Shown here piece after piece: positions 50,311-59,996 of a stretch of DNA of 64,000 nucleotides (position 1 is the stretch's first letter; each line of letters begins with the position of its first letter). The notes beneath the pieces are model-generated. The model was given only the letters and a program-made list of their open reading frames with translations, did not search any database and was not told the origin of the DNA. A program made the position numbers and the translations under genes. This DNA is from Capnocytophaga ochracea DSM 7271 (GTDB lineage Bacteria; Bacteroidota; Bacteroidia; Flavobacteriales; Flavobacteriaceae). The stretch is taken from positions 784,501 to 848,500 of the forward strand of contig NC_013162.1 in assembly GCF_000023285.1 (NCBI RefSeq), in the 5' to 3' direction.

Positions 50311-51435
50311 ATGAAAAAAATACAAATGGTTGACCTACAAGGTCAGTACGAAAGAATTAAAAACGACGTACAAGCCTCTTTTGAGGAAGTACTCAGCACC
50401 ACAGCTTTTATCAACGGTCCCCAAGTACAAGCTTTTCAAAAGGAATTGGAAAACTATATGGGGGTAAAACACGTAATCCCTTGCGCTAATGGTACTGATG
50501 CCCTACAAATAGCAATGATGGGGCTCGGACTCAAAGAAGGCGATGAAGTTATCACTGCCGATTTTACCTTCGCTGCAACTGTGGAAGTGATCGCCCTACT
50601 GAAACTCACCCCTGTATTGGTAGATGTATACGACGATACTTTCGACATCAACATCGAGGCAATTGAAAAAGCTATTACTCCTCGCACGAAAGCCATAGTG
50701 CCAGTACATTTGTTCGGTCAGCCAGCTAATATGGAAGCTATTATGGCTTTGGCTAAAAAACATAACCTCTTTGTGATTGAAGACAATGCGCAAGCCATTG
50801 GTGCCGATTACACTTTTGCCGATGGACACAAACAAAAAGTAGGAACTATTGGTCACGTAGGGGCAACTTCTTTCTTCCCTTCTAAGAACCTCGGTTGCTA
50901 CGGGGACGGAGGGGCTATCTTCACTAACGACGACGACCTTGCTTACACCCTTCGCGGTATCGTAAATCACGGTATGTACGTGCGTTATCACCACGATGTA
51001 GTAGGCGTAAATTCACGTCTCGACTCTTTACAAGCGGCAGTGTTGCGCGCCAAACTTCCTCACCTAAACGATTATAACGCCCGCCGCCGTGAAGCTGCTC
51101 GCAAATATACGGAAGCGCTGAAAGGCAATCCTCATATCATTACTCCTGTAATCGCCAAAGGTTACGACCACGTATTCCACCAATATACCCTCCGCATCAC
51201 CAATGGCAAACGCGATGAACTCGCTAAAGTATTGGGTGAAAACGGAGTGCCTTTTGGTATTTACTACCCTATACCATTGCACGCCCAAAAAGCCTATACT
51301 CGTAGCTCTTATAACGAAGCTGATTTTGGTGTTACCAATAAATTAGTACAAGAAGTCATCTCACTGCCTATGCACACCGAGCTTGACGATGAGCAAATAG
51401 CGTTTATCACAGAATTGATAAAGAAAACAGTGTAG
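50311..51435 (+). CDS. DegT/DnrJ/EryC1-family aminotransferase
   Basis: This 374-residue PLP enzyme transfers an amino group to a sugar nucleotide keto-intermediate. The family signature is VDLQGQYERIKNDVQASFE at the N terminus, VIPCANGTDALQIAMMGLGL, VPVHLFGQPANMEAIM, EDNAQAIGADYTF and the PLP lysine in GATSFFPSKNLGCYGDGGA. It resembles WbpE/WlbC-type enzymes of O-antigen or capsule synthesis. No other sugar-nucleotide genes are near. Confidence 0.92.
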   Translation: MKKIQMVDLQGQYERIKNDVQASFEEVLSTTAFINGPQVQAFQKELENYMGVKHVIPCANGTDALQIAMMGLGLKEGDEVITADFTFAATVEVIALLKLTPVLVDVYDDTFDINIEAIEKAITPRTKAIVPVHLFGQPANMEAIMALAKKHNLFVIEDNAQAIGADYTFADGHKQKVGTIGHVGATSFFPSKNLGCYGDGGAIFTNDDDLAYTLRGIVNHGMYVRYHHDVVGVNSRLDSLQAAVLRAKLPHLNDYNARRREAARKYTEALKGNPHIITPVIAKGYDHVFHQYTLRITNGKRDELAKVLGENGVPFGIYYPIPLHAQKAYTRSSYNEADFGVTNKLVQEVISLPMHTELDDEQIAFITELIKKTV

Positions 51436-51475
51436 TGGTAGGTCGTGGTAGGACGGGCTGTTATTTGCGTTACAC

Positions 51476-51525
51476 ACTTTGCCAAAGTTCTTAACACCTA
51501 CCCGTGCTACGGTCTTTGGCAAAGT
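51476..51525. repeat. Inverted repeat of the ACTTTGsCAAAGT word
   Basis: ACTTTGCCAAAG (51476-51487) and CTTTGGCAAAGT (51514-51525) are opposed copies of a recurrent intergenic word, separated by 26 bp containing CCCGTGCTACGG. It lies between the aminotransferase gene and the Mrr-like gene and may form a hairpin. Confidence 0.6.
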
Positions 51526-51606
51526 CTATAAAATCAATAACAATTAAAAACAAGACATCACTTTTTCAGATGTTTTAAAAAATTAACAATTAAAAATTGA
51601 TTAAAT

Positions 51607-52521
51607 ATGGCATTACCTGATTTCCAATCCTTTTTTTATCCTACTTTTTTAATGATAAAAGATAAAAAGGAGTATTCTATAGATGAGCTAAGAAACTTCT
51701 TAACAAAGTATTTTAAATTAACGGAGGATGATAAATCTGAAAAAGTACCAAGTGGTACTCAAACAAAATTCAACAATCGAATTTATTGGACAAAAAGTTA
51801 TTTTACAAAAGCAAATCTTATAGAATCTACTAAACGATCTCATTTTAAGATTACTAAAAAAGGTGTTGAGTTCTTTAATAAGTTAGAAAACAACAAAAAA
51901 ATCACAATTAAGGATTTAGAGAATATTCCTGAATTCCATAGTTTTAAGTATGGAGATTCTTTAAATCAATTAAGTATAGAAGAAAATCTAATAGAAGATA
52001 AAACACCTTTTGAAAGACTAGAAGATATTCATCAGCTGTTACAAGATGAATTAGCTCATGAGTTATTGATAAAGGTTCGTGAAAATTCTTGGCAATTCTT
52101 TGAAGATTTAGTTATAGACCTAATGGTAAAAATGGGATATGGAGGAGCAAAAAGTAGAAAAGGAAATTCTGTAAAAAGAACAAATGATGAAGGAATAGAT
52201 GGCATAATTAATGAAGATAAGTTAGGGTTAGAACTTATCTATCTACAAGCTAAAAAATGGGATACAGAAACTACAATAGGAAGACCTGAAGTTCAAAAGT
52301 TTGTAGGAGCTTTACATGGACAAAGAGCAAAAAAAGGAGTTTTTATCACAACAAGTAAATTTTCCGATAATGCTTATGAATATGTGAAGACAATTGATCC
52401 AAAAGTTGTTCTTATTGATGGAAAAACGCTTACTAAACTTATGATTGAATATGAAATAGGAACAACAGTTGTAGAAAATTATCAGGTGAAAAAAATTGAT
52501 ACTGATTACTTTGAAAAATAA
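51607..52521 (+). CDS. mrr: Mrr-like restriction endonuclease
   Basis: This 304-residue protein has an N-terminal winged-helix-like Mrr domain (KKEYSIDELRNFLTKYFKL, RIYWTKSYFTKANLIE, HFKITKKGVEFFNKL) and a C-terminal Mrr-type PD-(D/E)xK domain (FFEDLVIDLMVKMGYGG, then GIDGIINEDK with Asp198, and LIYLQAKKWD with Gln214 and Lys216). Mrr nucleases cut foreign, often modified DNA. The gene is markedly AT-rich compared with its upstream neighbour, which suggests transfer. It opens the defence cluster. Confidence 0.9.
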   Translation: MALPDFQSFFYPTFLMIKDKKEYSIDELRNFLTKYFKLTEDDKSEKVPSGTQTKFNNRIYWTKSYFTKANLIESTKRSHFKITKKGVEFFNKLENNKKITIKDLENIPEFHSFKYGDSLNQLSIEENLIEDKTPFERLEDIHQLLQDELAHELLIKVRENSWQFFEDLVIDLMVKMGYGGAKSRKGNSVKRTNDEGIDGIINEDKLGLELIYLQAKKWDTETTIGRPEVQKFVGALHGQRAKKGVFITTSKFSDNAYEYVKTIDPKVVLIDGKTLTKLMIEYEIGTTVVENYQVKKIDTDYFEK

Positions 52522-52539
52522 AAACTTAAAAGTAACCTT

Positions 52540-52919
52540 ATGGAAATCACTAATATCAACCAGTTAGACCCTCTATATGGAGTATACTCGTATGCCGATT
52601 ATCTATTGTGGAAATTTAAAGAACGTGTAGAACTTTTTAAAGGAAAGCTCTTCAAAATGTCTGCACCTTCAGCAGTACATCAAGAAATATCAATGAAATT
52701 AGCAGGAGAGCTCTATCAGTTTCTTAAATGAAGTTCAAATATGCCCTTTATGAGGAAGCTAAAGTACCAGAATATTGGATTATTGACCCCGATCACCAAA
52801 ATATTTTAGTTTATATACTGAAAGGTGATAAGTGCCAAAATCCTATCAATGTAGTAGATGATTATATCCCCTCGGAGAAATTTCCGACTCTTAAACTACA
52901 TACTAACGATATTTTTTAA
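52540..52919 (+). pseudogene. Uma2-family endonuclease, internally deleted and split
   Basis: Two short frames in close order correspond to the two ends of one Uma2-type nuclease (DUF820). The first (52540-52731) carries the N-terminal part up to SAPSAVHQEISMKLAGELYQ. The second (52728-52919) begins MKFKYALYEEAKVPEYWIID and contains the C-terminal Lys and family strand. The central part, which normally holds the catalytic PD-D/ExK motif, is missing (about 70-80 residues), and the frames are shifted. It is therefore probably a dead remnant. Confidence 0.75.
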
Positions 52920-52930
52920 ACAACAACCTT

Positions 52931-53197
52931 ATGGCAAAGACGGCACTACAAATAGCTATTGATGAGGAAGACTTACCTATTTTCAACTCTCTATTTGAAA
53001 AGTTTGAGGTAGAAACATCAGATATTGTTTATTTTCTTACAAAAGAAGATTTACAAACAGTATCTAATGAGGTATTAAATAGAGATTTAACGACAGAAGA
53101 AGTTACTTTGTTAGAAAGTAAGATAGGTGATTACATCGATTGGTATGATAACATAGAGAACGCCATTCAACAGTTGATACCCTATGAAAATATTTAA
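52931..53197 (+). CDS. Small acidic protein of unknown function
   Basis: This 88-residue, strongly acidic protein is not recognised. It is helical (LPIFNSLFEKFEVETSDIV, EVTLLESKIGDYIDWYDNIE). It lies 23 bp before the DNA methyltransferase gene, so it could belong to the restriction system, for instance as a controller or a DNA-mimic inhibitor, but nothing proves this. Confidence 0.5.
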   Translation: MAKTALQIAIDEEDLPIFNSLFEKFEVETSDIVYFLTKEDLQTVSNEVLNRDLTTEEVTLLESKIGDYIDWYDNIENAIQQLIPYENI

Positions 53198-53219
53198 TTA
53201 TCTACCTAATTAGAAAAAT

Positions 53220-54806
53220 ATGCTAAATACAAATCAATACTTTACATTGCAACAAGCCTCATTGTGGGCAACGGAATATATGGGGAAGAATGTTACTTCC
53301 TCAAATATCTCCTATTTAGTACAGTATGGTAAAGTAAAGAAATTTGAAAACAATGGCATCACTCAAATCGCTAAAGAGGAACTTAAAGCCTATTACGATG
53401 CTTTGGGTGGAAATCGCGCCTCACAGTGGAAAGAGAAATTAGGCGATGACCTCAATTGGAGTCTGTCGTTTGAGCAATATAAAGAAGCAGAAACTACTAA
53501 GCACGTACACCGCTTGCACCCTTACAAGGGGAAGTTTATTCCGCAATTGGTAGAGTATTTTTTAGATGGGCATACTGATGCTTTCAAAAAAGAAGTCTTT
53601 TTTAAAGCAGGTGATATAGTCCTCGACCCTTTTTCGGGTAGTGGTACTACTATGGTACAAGCCTCAGAATTAGGAATGCACGCTATAGGGATAGACGTAT
53701 CAGCTTTCAATGCTCTCATAGGCAATGCTAAAGTAGGGCATTACGATTTGGTAGATGTGTATAACGAAACGCACCGCATTACCCAAGCTTTAAAGGAGTT
53801 TTTAGCAGAAAAACACATACTTGCTTTTGATGCTGAACTTACCGAAGCGCTCAATAATTTCAATAAAGAGTTCTTCCCCGTACCCGACTATAAATACCGT
53901 TTGCAACGCAAGGAGATAGACGGCAAAATATATGGTGCTGAAAAAGAACAACAGTTTTTACCTATTTATCAGGCACTTGTGGAAAAGTATCACATTCAGC
54001 TGAAACAACCTAAAGCTGACACTTTCTTAGACAAGTGGTATATACAGCACGTGCGCGAGGAAATAGATTTTGTGTTTAACCTTATTAAACAGATTGCTAA
54101 TCTCGCTACCAAGCGTATAGTTACCCTCATATTGAGCCGAACCATTCGCAGTTGTCGTGCCACTACTCACGCCGATTTAGCAACCCTGATAGAGCCCATA
54201 ACTACCACTTACTATTGTGCTAAACACGGCAAGGTGTGCAAACCACTTTTTTCGATATTGAAATGGTGGGAAACCTACACCAAAGACACTATCAAGCGTT
54301 TGCAACAATTTAAAGAATTGCGTACTAATACCTACCAAAAGTGTTTACAAGGCGACAGTCGTACTATTGACATCTTTGAGGCATTAGAGCATAAGAGCCC
54401 AGAGTTTGCCGCTTTAGCAAAAAAGCAGAAGATTAAAGGCATTTTCTCATCGCCCCCTTATGTAGGGCTGATTGATTATCACGAGCAACACGCTTATGCT
54501 TACGACCTTTTTGGTTTTGAGCGCAATGACGATAAAGAGATAGGTCCCCTTTACAAAGGACAAGGGCAGGAAGCCAAACGTATGTATGTATCGGGTATTG
54601 CTGAGGTACTTACCAATAGCAAACGCTTTTTAGCCGATGATTACGATGTATTTTTGGTAGCCAACGACAAGTACGGCTTATACCCCGAAATAGCCGAGCG
54701 AGCAGGAATGCGCATTGTAAATCAATACAAACGCCCTGTACTCAACCGTACCGAAAAAGACAAAAATGCGTACGCTGAGATTATATTTCATTTAAAAGAG
54801 AAATAG
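53220..54806 (+). CDS. Type II DNA methyltransferase (SPPY type)
   Basis: This 528-residue methyltransferase has SAM-binding motif I VLDPFSGSGTTMVQA (residues about 134-148) before the catalytic motif IV SSPPYVGLIDYHEQHAYAYD (about 410). An SPPY motif IV is typical of N4-cytosine methylases. An N-terminal region of 70 residues with a helix-turn-helix-like look and a long insert between motifs may form the target recognition part. Together with the TdeIII-like endonuclease downstream it forms a restriction-modification system. The two are separated by an AIPR gene. The GC content is close to the host. Confidence 0.85.
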   Translation: MLNTNQYFTLQQASLWATEYMGKNVTSSNISYLVQYGKVKKFENNGITQIAKEELKAYYDALGGNRASQWKEKLGDDLNWSLSFEQYKEAETTKHVHRLHPYKGKFIPQLVEYFLDGHTDAFKKEVFFKAGDIVLDPFSGSGTTMVQASELGMHAIGIDVSAFNALIGNAKVGHYDLVDVYNETHRITQALKEFLAEKHILAFDAELTEALNNFNKEFFPVPDYKYRLQRKEIDGKIYGAEKEQQFLPIYQALVEKYHIQLKQPKADTFLDKWYIQHVREEIDFVFNLIKQIANLATKRIVTLILSRTIRSCRATTHADLATLIEPITTTYYCAKHGKVCKPLFSILKWWETYTKDTIKRLQQFKELRTNTYQKCLQGDSRTIDIFEALEHKSPEFAALAKKQKIKGIFSSPPYVGLIDYHEQHAYAYDLFGFERNDDKEIGPLYKGQGQEAKRMYVSGIAEVLTNSKRFLADDYDVFLVANDKYGLYPEIAERAGMRIVNQYKRPVLNRTEKDKNAYAEIIFHLKEK

Positions 54807-54814
54807 AAAGAGTT

Positions 54815-56530
54815 ATGGAACAAAATTTTGACATTGGATTAAATGCAAAAATAAATGAGTTTGCAAAAAAATTTAATATAGATAGGGAAAAAATCAAAGA
54901 TGACGATATCTTTGAAGATTTTGCAAACTATACCATTGCTTCTACTTTATTGGAAGAAGAGGTAGAGAATGTTAAGTCTGTCTCAACAAATAAGGCACAA
55001 GGAATTGATGGTATAGCAATCATTATTAATGATAAATTAATCTCTGAAGAGTCTGATTTATCAAAATTTGGAGAATCTGAAAAATTAAAAATAAGAATAG
55101 GATTCATACAGTCAACTATAAAAGGGAGTTTTGATGAACAGAAATTACGATCTTTTACAGATGAAGTTGTTAATTTTCTTGTAGGAGACATTAGAATTGA
55201 ACCGTTTTGTAGTATTTATAATAAATTACTTGATCAAGAAGGTGATTATATTAAAAAAATTGCTGAAACTCCTCGCGTCTCATTGTTTTTTCTGTCAGCA
55301 AAAACATTACATAATATACAAGAAGATAAAATTAATATTGAAAAAGCAAAAATTACTTCAAGAAGTGAACTTAAAAATAAATGTCATTTAGATAATTTTT
55401 GTATTTATCAAAAAGAAGATATAAAGAATGAATATGATAAAATATCTAAGTTTCATACTTCAGAAATAACATTTGAAAAAAGTATTTCATTATCTTCTGT
55501 AGATAAAGTAGAATTAAGCCTTTTAACTATTATAAAATTTTCAGAGTTGAAGAAGTTAATTCTTACTCCTGATGGTAATTTGAAAGAACGATTATTTGTT
55601 GAAAATGTGAGAAGTTACATTGGTTCAACAAATGTAAATTTAGATATTAGAAATACTTTAAACACAGATTTACAGAAACAGTATTTTCCTTTTTTAAATA
55701 ATGGGCTAGTTATTATTTGTGATAAAATAGAGAGACATTCTGTTATTGAAAATAGTTTTAAATTAACTTTTCCAAGAATTATCAATGGATGTCAAACAAC
55801 TAATGAATTGTTCAAGAAATATAAAAAATCAAATGATATTGATTCAGTAGAAATAGTAGCTAAGGTAATATCTACAAAAGACAATGAAATAAAGAAAAGA
55901 ATTATTTATTCTGCAAACAATCAAAATTCCATTAGTAAAGACTTACAATCTTTAAATGAAATTCATGAAAAAATAGAGAATTATTTTTTAGGAAAAGACT
56001 CCTGTAACTATCATTTATATTTTGAGAGACTGAGAGGTCAGCATTCAAACGTTACACCTCCTTACAGTAAAATAAATATAGAAACATTGGCTAGAGTATT
56101 TATTTCTGTATTTTTAAAGAAACCTCATGAAATGAAGAGCAATGCTCTTGCTATAATAAAGTATTATCAAGGGGAAAATCTAATATTTAATTCTACAAGA
56201 GATTTTAACCAATATTATTATTGTGCACTTTTGTGGTATTGGTTTAATTATCTTTTGGTTAACGAGAAGTTTACTTTGAGATCAAAGACAATGGATATGC
56301 ATGTTTTAATGGCTTCTGATATTTTTTTAGAGAAAAAGCAAATCAACTCTATTGATAATAAAATTAGTTTTTTAGATAATGAAAATAATGCTACGAATTT
56401 AATTTTAGAGACGGTAAATATTCTCAATAATCAAGAATATCTATTTGAAAGAAGGGGATTATATTCAAATCCTAAAACACAAGAACTTATAACATTTTTA
56501 ACAAATGCTAACCCCACAACAAATAGCTAA
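54815..56530 (+). CDS. AIPR-family abortive phage infection protein
   Basis: This 571-residue protein matches the AIPR (abortive infection phage resistance) family: RNTLNTDLQKQYFPFLNNGL near residues 280-300, and the signature FPRIINGCQTTNELFKKY near 322. The N-terminal part (KAQGIDGIAIIINDKLI) may be a nuclease-like domain. It is far richer in A/T than the methyltransferase on its left and the endonuclease on its right, as if inserted between them. Its last 26 bp overlap the start of the endonuclease gene, so all three genes would be made from one transcript. Confidence 0.85.
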   Translation: MEQNFDIGLNAKINEFAKKFNIDREKIKDDDIFEDFANYTIASTLLEEEVENVKSVSTNKAQGIDGIAIIINDKLISEESDLSKFGESEKLKIRIGFIQSTIKGSFDEQKLRSFTDEVVNFLVGDIRIEPFCSIYNKLLDQEGDYIKKIAETPRVSLFFLSAKTLHNIQEDKINIEKAKITSRSELKNKCHLDNFCIYQKEDIKNEYDKISKFHTSEITFEKSISLSSVDKVELSLLTIIKFSELKKLILTPDGNLKERLFVENVRSYIGSTNVNLDIRNTLNTDLQKQYFPFLNNGLVIICDKIERHSVIENSFKLTFPRIINGCQTTNELFKKYKKSNDIDSVEIVAKVISTKDNEIKKRIIYSANNQNSISKDLQSLNEIHEKIENYFLGKDSCNYHLYFERLRGQHSNVTPPYSKINIETLARVFISVFLKKPHEMKSNALAIIKYYQGENLIFNSTRDFNQYYYCALLWYWFNYLLVNEKFTLRSKTMDMHVLMASDIFLEKKQINSIDNKISFLDNENNATNLILETVNILNNQEYLFERRGLYSNPKTQELITFLTNANPTTNS

Positions 56531-57278
56531 TGTAGAAAACACACTTAGGCATAGTCTTAGAACAAAGTTTCAGCACTATAACCCTGAGCCTGCGGTAATG
56601 CCTTTCCATACACGCTTATTGGGTAAAGACCGTATGGCACTGTTTTCGTTTATTCATTCTTTGAATACTAATTTTGGGACGAGCATTTTTGAGCCTGTAG
56701 CTAAATCATTAGCTGAATCTCGGTTTAAGGTTGCTAAACTACAAGCGGTAGCTGGTGATAAAATAAGTGAAAAAGCGGAACGGGTTATTCAAGATATTAT
56801 GGATAATCTCACCGTAAATGGTAACCCTAATAAGACAGATGAAATAGAAGCTATTAGAGCTGTTTGCCAAGAAGGAAAAATGAACACCGTAAAGCCTACC
56901 AAAGTAGATGTATGGTTAGAAAGTCATTCAGATGAGCTTTTCTTGTTTGACATTAAAACAGCTAAGCCTAACAAAGGAGGCTTTAAAGAGTTTAAACGCA
57001 CTTTATTAGAGTGGGTGGGTTGTGTATTGGCAGAAAACCCTAACAGAAAAATACATACCCTTATTGCTATACCTTACAATCCGTATGAGCCTAAGCCCTA
57101 TTCACGTTGGACGATGGCGGGAATGTTAGATTTAGATAACGAGCTAAAAGTAGCCCAAGAGTTTTGGGATTTTCTCGCAGGAGAGAATGCCTATCAGGAT
57201 TTGTTAGATTGCTTTGAACGTGTAGGGATAGAGTTACATAATGAAATTGATGAATATTTTAAAAAATTTAATAACTAA
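56505..57278 (+). CDS. TdeIII-family type II restriction endonuclease
   Basis: This 257-residue protein resembles TdeIII-type endonucleases, reported to cut GGNCC-type sites. The PD-D/ExK catalytic motif is seen at Asp135 ([10 protein letters not shown]), Asp149 and Lys151 ([15 protein letters not shown]). The following [17 protein letters not shown] segment is typical of the family. The gene begins inside the end of the AIPR gene and its likely partner methylase is upstream. The recognition site is inferred only from the family name. Confidence 0.82.
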   Translation: MLTPQQIANVENTLRHSLRTKFQHYNPEPAVMPFHTRLLGKDRMALFSFIHSLNTNFGTSIFEPVAKSLAESRFKVAKLQAVAGDKISEKAERVIQDIMDNLTVNGNPNKTDEIEAIRAVCQEGKMNTVKPTKVDVWLESHSDELFLFDIKTAKPNKGGFKEFKRTLLEWVGCVLAENPNRKIHTLIAIPYNPYEPKPYSRWTMAGMLDLDNELKVAQEFWDFLAGENAYQDLLDCFERVGIELHNEIDEYFKKFNN

Positions 57279-57288
57279 AACAAAAATA

Positions 57289-58257
57289 ATGAGTCAAAAA
57301 ATTCCTTGGCAAGAACGCCCTGCGGGTTGTACCGATGTAATGTGGCGTTATTCTGAAAACCCTATTATCGGTAGGTATGATATCCCTACCTCTAACAGTA
57401 TTTTTAACTCGGCTGTTGTGCCTTTTGGCGACGGCTATGCAGGGGTTTTCCGTTGCGACAACAAAGCAGTGCAAATGAACATCTTCGCTGGATTCAGTAA
57501 AGATGCTATTCACTGGGAAATCAACCACGAACCTATCGTGATGAAAGGTGGTAATACTGATTTCTTACATTCTGAATATAAGTACGACCCTCGCGTAACG
57601 TTTATTGAAGACCGCTATTGGGTAACTTGGTGTAATGGCTATTGTGGTCCTACTATTGGGATTGCTTATACTTTTGATTTCAAAGAGTTTTTCCAATGCG
57701 AGAATGCCTTTTTGCCTTTCAACCGCAACGGAGTGCTCTTCCCTGAGAAAATCAACGGTAAATACGCAATGCTTAGCCGTCCAAGTGATAACGGACATAC
57801 ACCTTTCGGTGATATTTTCATCAGCTATAGCCCCGATATGAAATACTGGGGTGAACACCGCTGTGTGATGAAAGTAACGCCTTTTATAGATAGCGCTTGG
57901 CAATGTACCAAAATAGGGGCAGGAGCCGTGCCTATCAAAACAAAAGACGGATGGCTATTGTTCTATCACGGGGTAATCAACACTTGCAACGGTTTCCGCT
58001 ACTCTATGGGGGCTGCACTATTAGACCTCAACGATCCAAGCAAGGTAATTGCTCGTACACAGCCTTACCTCTTGGCACCTGCAACTCTCTACGAAACTAC
58101 CGGCGATGTGCCTAATGTGGTATTCCCTTGTGCTGCCTTGCATTCTATCGAAGAAGACAAAGTAGCAGTGTACTACGGTGCTGCCGATACAGTAGTGGGC
58201 GTTGCCTTCGGACGTATTTCCGAAATCGTAAAATTCACTAAAGAAAACTCATTGTAA
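57289..58257 (+). CDS. GH130-family glycosidase/phosphorylase
   Basis: This 322-residue enzyme of family GH130 acts on beta-mannosides, commonly as beta-1,4-mannosyl-glucose or mannan oligosaccharide phosphorylase. Family features include [38 protein letters not shown], the catalytic-type region [16 protein letters not shown], and [20 protein letters not shown]. The ATG at 57289 ([11 protein letters not shown]) is preferred to an upstream ATG at 57241 that would overlap the endonuclease. It ends before a strong hairpin shared with the convergent gene. Confidence 0.88.
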   Translation: MSQKIPWQERPAGCTDVMWRYSENPIIGRYDIPTSNSIFNSAVVPFGDGYAGVFRCDNKAVQMNIFAGFSKDAIHWEINHEPIVMKGGNTDFLHSEYKYDPRVTFIEDRYWVTWCNGYCGPTIGIAYTFDFKEFFQCENAFLPFNRNGVLFPEKINGKYAMLSRPSDNGHTPFGDIFISYSPDMKYWGEHRCVMKVTPFIDSAWQCTKIGAGAVPIKTKDGWLLFYHGVINTCNGFRYSMGAALLDLNDPSKVIARTQPYLLAPATLYETTGDVPNVVFPCAALHSIEEDKVAVYYGAADTVVGVAFGRISEIVKFTKENSL

Positions 58258-58268
58258 ACAGATAAATA

Positions 58269-58317
58269 TAACAAGTGAAAAAGCGCAAGCCGTCGGCTTG
58301 TGCTTTTTCACTTGTTA
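58269..58317. terminator. Bidirectional terminator between GH130 and phosphoethanolamine transferase genes
   Basis: The arms 58269-58292 and 58294-58317 form a long, nearly perfect stem with one G-T wobble, including GTGAAAAAGC and its complement GCTTTTTCAC. The right arm overlaps the stop codon and last codons of the convergent gene. Confidence 0.85.
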
Positions 58318-59861
58318 TTAGTTATTATATTGTCTTCTTCTAAGCTCTCAAAAGGAACATTCTCATATTGGTTGAATACTTTTAAAGAATCAGGCGTTGC
58401 CGATAAAAACTCATATCCTCTAAGAGTCGGCTCGTCTATTCCTAACCAGTGGGCATAACCTTTTAGAAAGTAAAAACCCGATTTAGGAACTTTTACTACC
58501 TTGTGCTCTCTGTCGTCACTGCTTAGCAAAGCAAACGGAATACGGTAAACGGCTTTGTTAGGATGAGTATCGCCGTGAGTAAGAGTGGCAAAAAACGATG
58601 ACGATCGGTCTTTGGTCATCAGTCCGTGATCGGCAAAGTAAAGCATAGAGAAGGGATGATGTTGTGCTTCTAAAAGCTCATAAACGCGTTGTAAGAACTT
58701 GTCAGTCTGCTCAATCGTTTGTAAGTAAGCCGAAAAGTTACGGTTGTAATAGTTGTAATGTACCGATTGCTCTAAGCGTTCAGGAAAGTAAATGTGCGAG
58801 CCCATAATATGTAATACAAACAAACGCGGGCGTGCGCTCTTTTCTTCTAAAAAGCGTTGCAGTACGGGTAGTAAAGCCGTGTCGTAGATATTCATTGATG
58901 AGTAGTCACCTTTCTTTGTAAAGACCTTATGGTCGCATAACGAGGCTATCTTAGCAATAGGCGTATCCCATTCGCCTACTGACCCTTGATTTGAAAGCCA
59001 ATAGGTGTCAAAACCTCCCATTTTTGCCAAAGAGATGAGATTATCAGCATAAACAAAATCACCGTTCTTTTGCTTTAAGAACATTCGCAAAAGGGCAGTA
59101 GTAGTGTTGGGAGCGGTTGCCGTATAGCCATCTATTATTGTCCCCTTAGCACTCTTCAAGAAAGAGGAATTCTCTATTGGAAATCCGTATAACGACATAT
59201 AGTCCTTCCGTACGCTTTCGCCTATCACAAGCACATAGTTCATATACTTAGGTTTAGCGCTCACCACCTGCCACGAAGGTGTGCCTTCAATGCTTTGGTT
59301 GAGCTCCTTGCGCAATTGTTTGTAGTTCTTCACATTGTGGTAGATAGAAGCATAGAACGCAATAGGCGCCGTGCGTGTGTTTTGCCACTGGAAACCGCCC
59401 TCTTCCTGAATCTTTGTAAAAGGACGGTACACTGTAAGTGCCACGCCTACTATACCTATCCCCAAAGTAATAAACCACTGTTGGCGATTGTATATTGTCT
59501 TTTTCTTCTTGCCTAAGTAAAGAATGAAACTTCCAAATAATAAAGTAAGTACCGATACTCCATAGGAATAAAAAGGTAATTGTTGCATAAACTCTTTAGA
59601 CTCTTGGAAATCTGTTTCAAAGAAGGCGCCAATCATCGTAGCAGGCGGATGACCAAACCAGATAATTTGAGGTAAAAAGAGCACACAAGTGAGTAGTACA
59701 AAACCAAAGATAATAGCAAACAACCAGTAGTTTACCCGCCTAAGCGTCAAAAATAACAAGAAAGTAGCAAGCATTCCGTAGACTGCTAAGTTCATATCTA
59801 AAGCCAACGGTATTGCTACTGAAAAGAGCAATAGCAGTATTTCAAAAAGATATTTTTTCAT
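58308..59861 (-). CDS. Phosphoethanolamine transferase (EptA-like, sulfatase fold)
   Basis: This 517-residue inner-membrane enzyme transfers phosphoethanolamine, probably to lipid A or a core sugar. Five N-terminal membrane helices (residues about 5-140) are followed by a periplasmic sulfatase-type domain. Metal and catalytic residues are visible: Glu215 in VIGESVRKDYMSLYGF, the nucleophile threonine near residues 253-255 in TAPNTTTALLRMF, a His in MGSHIYFPER, and the metal ligands in YFADHGLMTK. It neighbours waaA. In Capnocytophaga phosphoethanolamine on lipid A lowers innate recognition, so this would matter for the envelope. The acceptor is inferred. Confidence 0.82.
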   Translation of the reverse strand: MKKYLFEILLLLFSVAIPLALDMNLAVYGMLATFLLFLTLRRVNYWLFAIIFGFVLLTCVLFLPQIIWFGHPPATMIGAFFETDFQESKEFMQQLPFYSYGVSVLTLLFGSFILYLGKKKKTIYNRQQWFITLGIGIVGVALTVYRPFTKIQEEGGFQWQNTRTAPIAFYASIYHNVKNYKQLRKELNQSIEGTPSWQVVSAKPKYMNYVLVIGESVRKDYMSLYGFPIENSSFLKSAKGTIIDGYTATAPNTTTALLRMFLKQKNGDFVYADNLISLAKMGGFDTYWLSNQGSVGEWDTPIAKIASLCDHKVFTKKGDYSSMNIYDTALLPVLQRFLEEKSARPRLFVLHIMGSHIYFPERLEQSVHYNYYNRNFSAYLQTIEQTDKFLQRVYELLEAQHHPFSMLYFADHGLMTKDRSSSFFATLTHGDTHPNKAVYRIPFALLSSDDREHKVVKVPKSGFYFLKGYAHWLGIDEPTLRGYEFLSATPDSLKVFNQYENVPFESLEEDNIITNNK

Positions 59862-59899
59862 CTAACAATAGAGTTTAAGCAATTCGCTTTCTGAGATTG

Positions 59900-59907
59900 C
59901 AAAAGTA
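59900..59907 (-). promoter_or_regulatory. Promoter -7 box of the phosphoethanolamine transferase gene
   Basis: TACTTTTG on the minus strand, 38 bp before the start. No TTG box. Confidence 0.4.
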
Positions 59908-59947
59908 CAAAATAATACTAAAAAGACGATACTTTTTACTTTTTTAC

Positions 59948-59955
59948 TACCTTTG
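59948..59955 (+). promoter_or_regulatory. Promoter -7 box of waaA
   Basis: TACCTTTG lies 41 bp before the waaA start. No clear TTG box. Confidence 0.4.
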
Positions 59956-59996
59956 CGCCTTGTATCGTCATTTCTCATTCGTAATTCGTCATTAAA

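Noticed and set aside
58308-59861. Missing nucleophile in the phosphoethanolamine transferase
   Set aside because: The GES motif has Ser after the metal Glu, but the catalytic Thr lies further on in PNTTT, so the enzyme looks intact.
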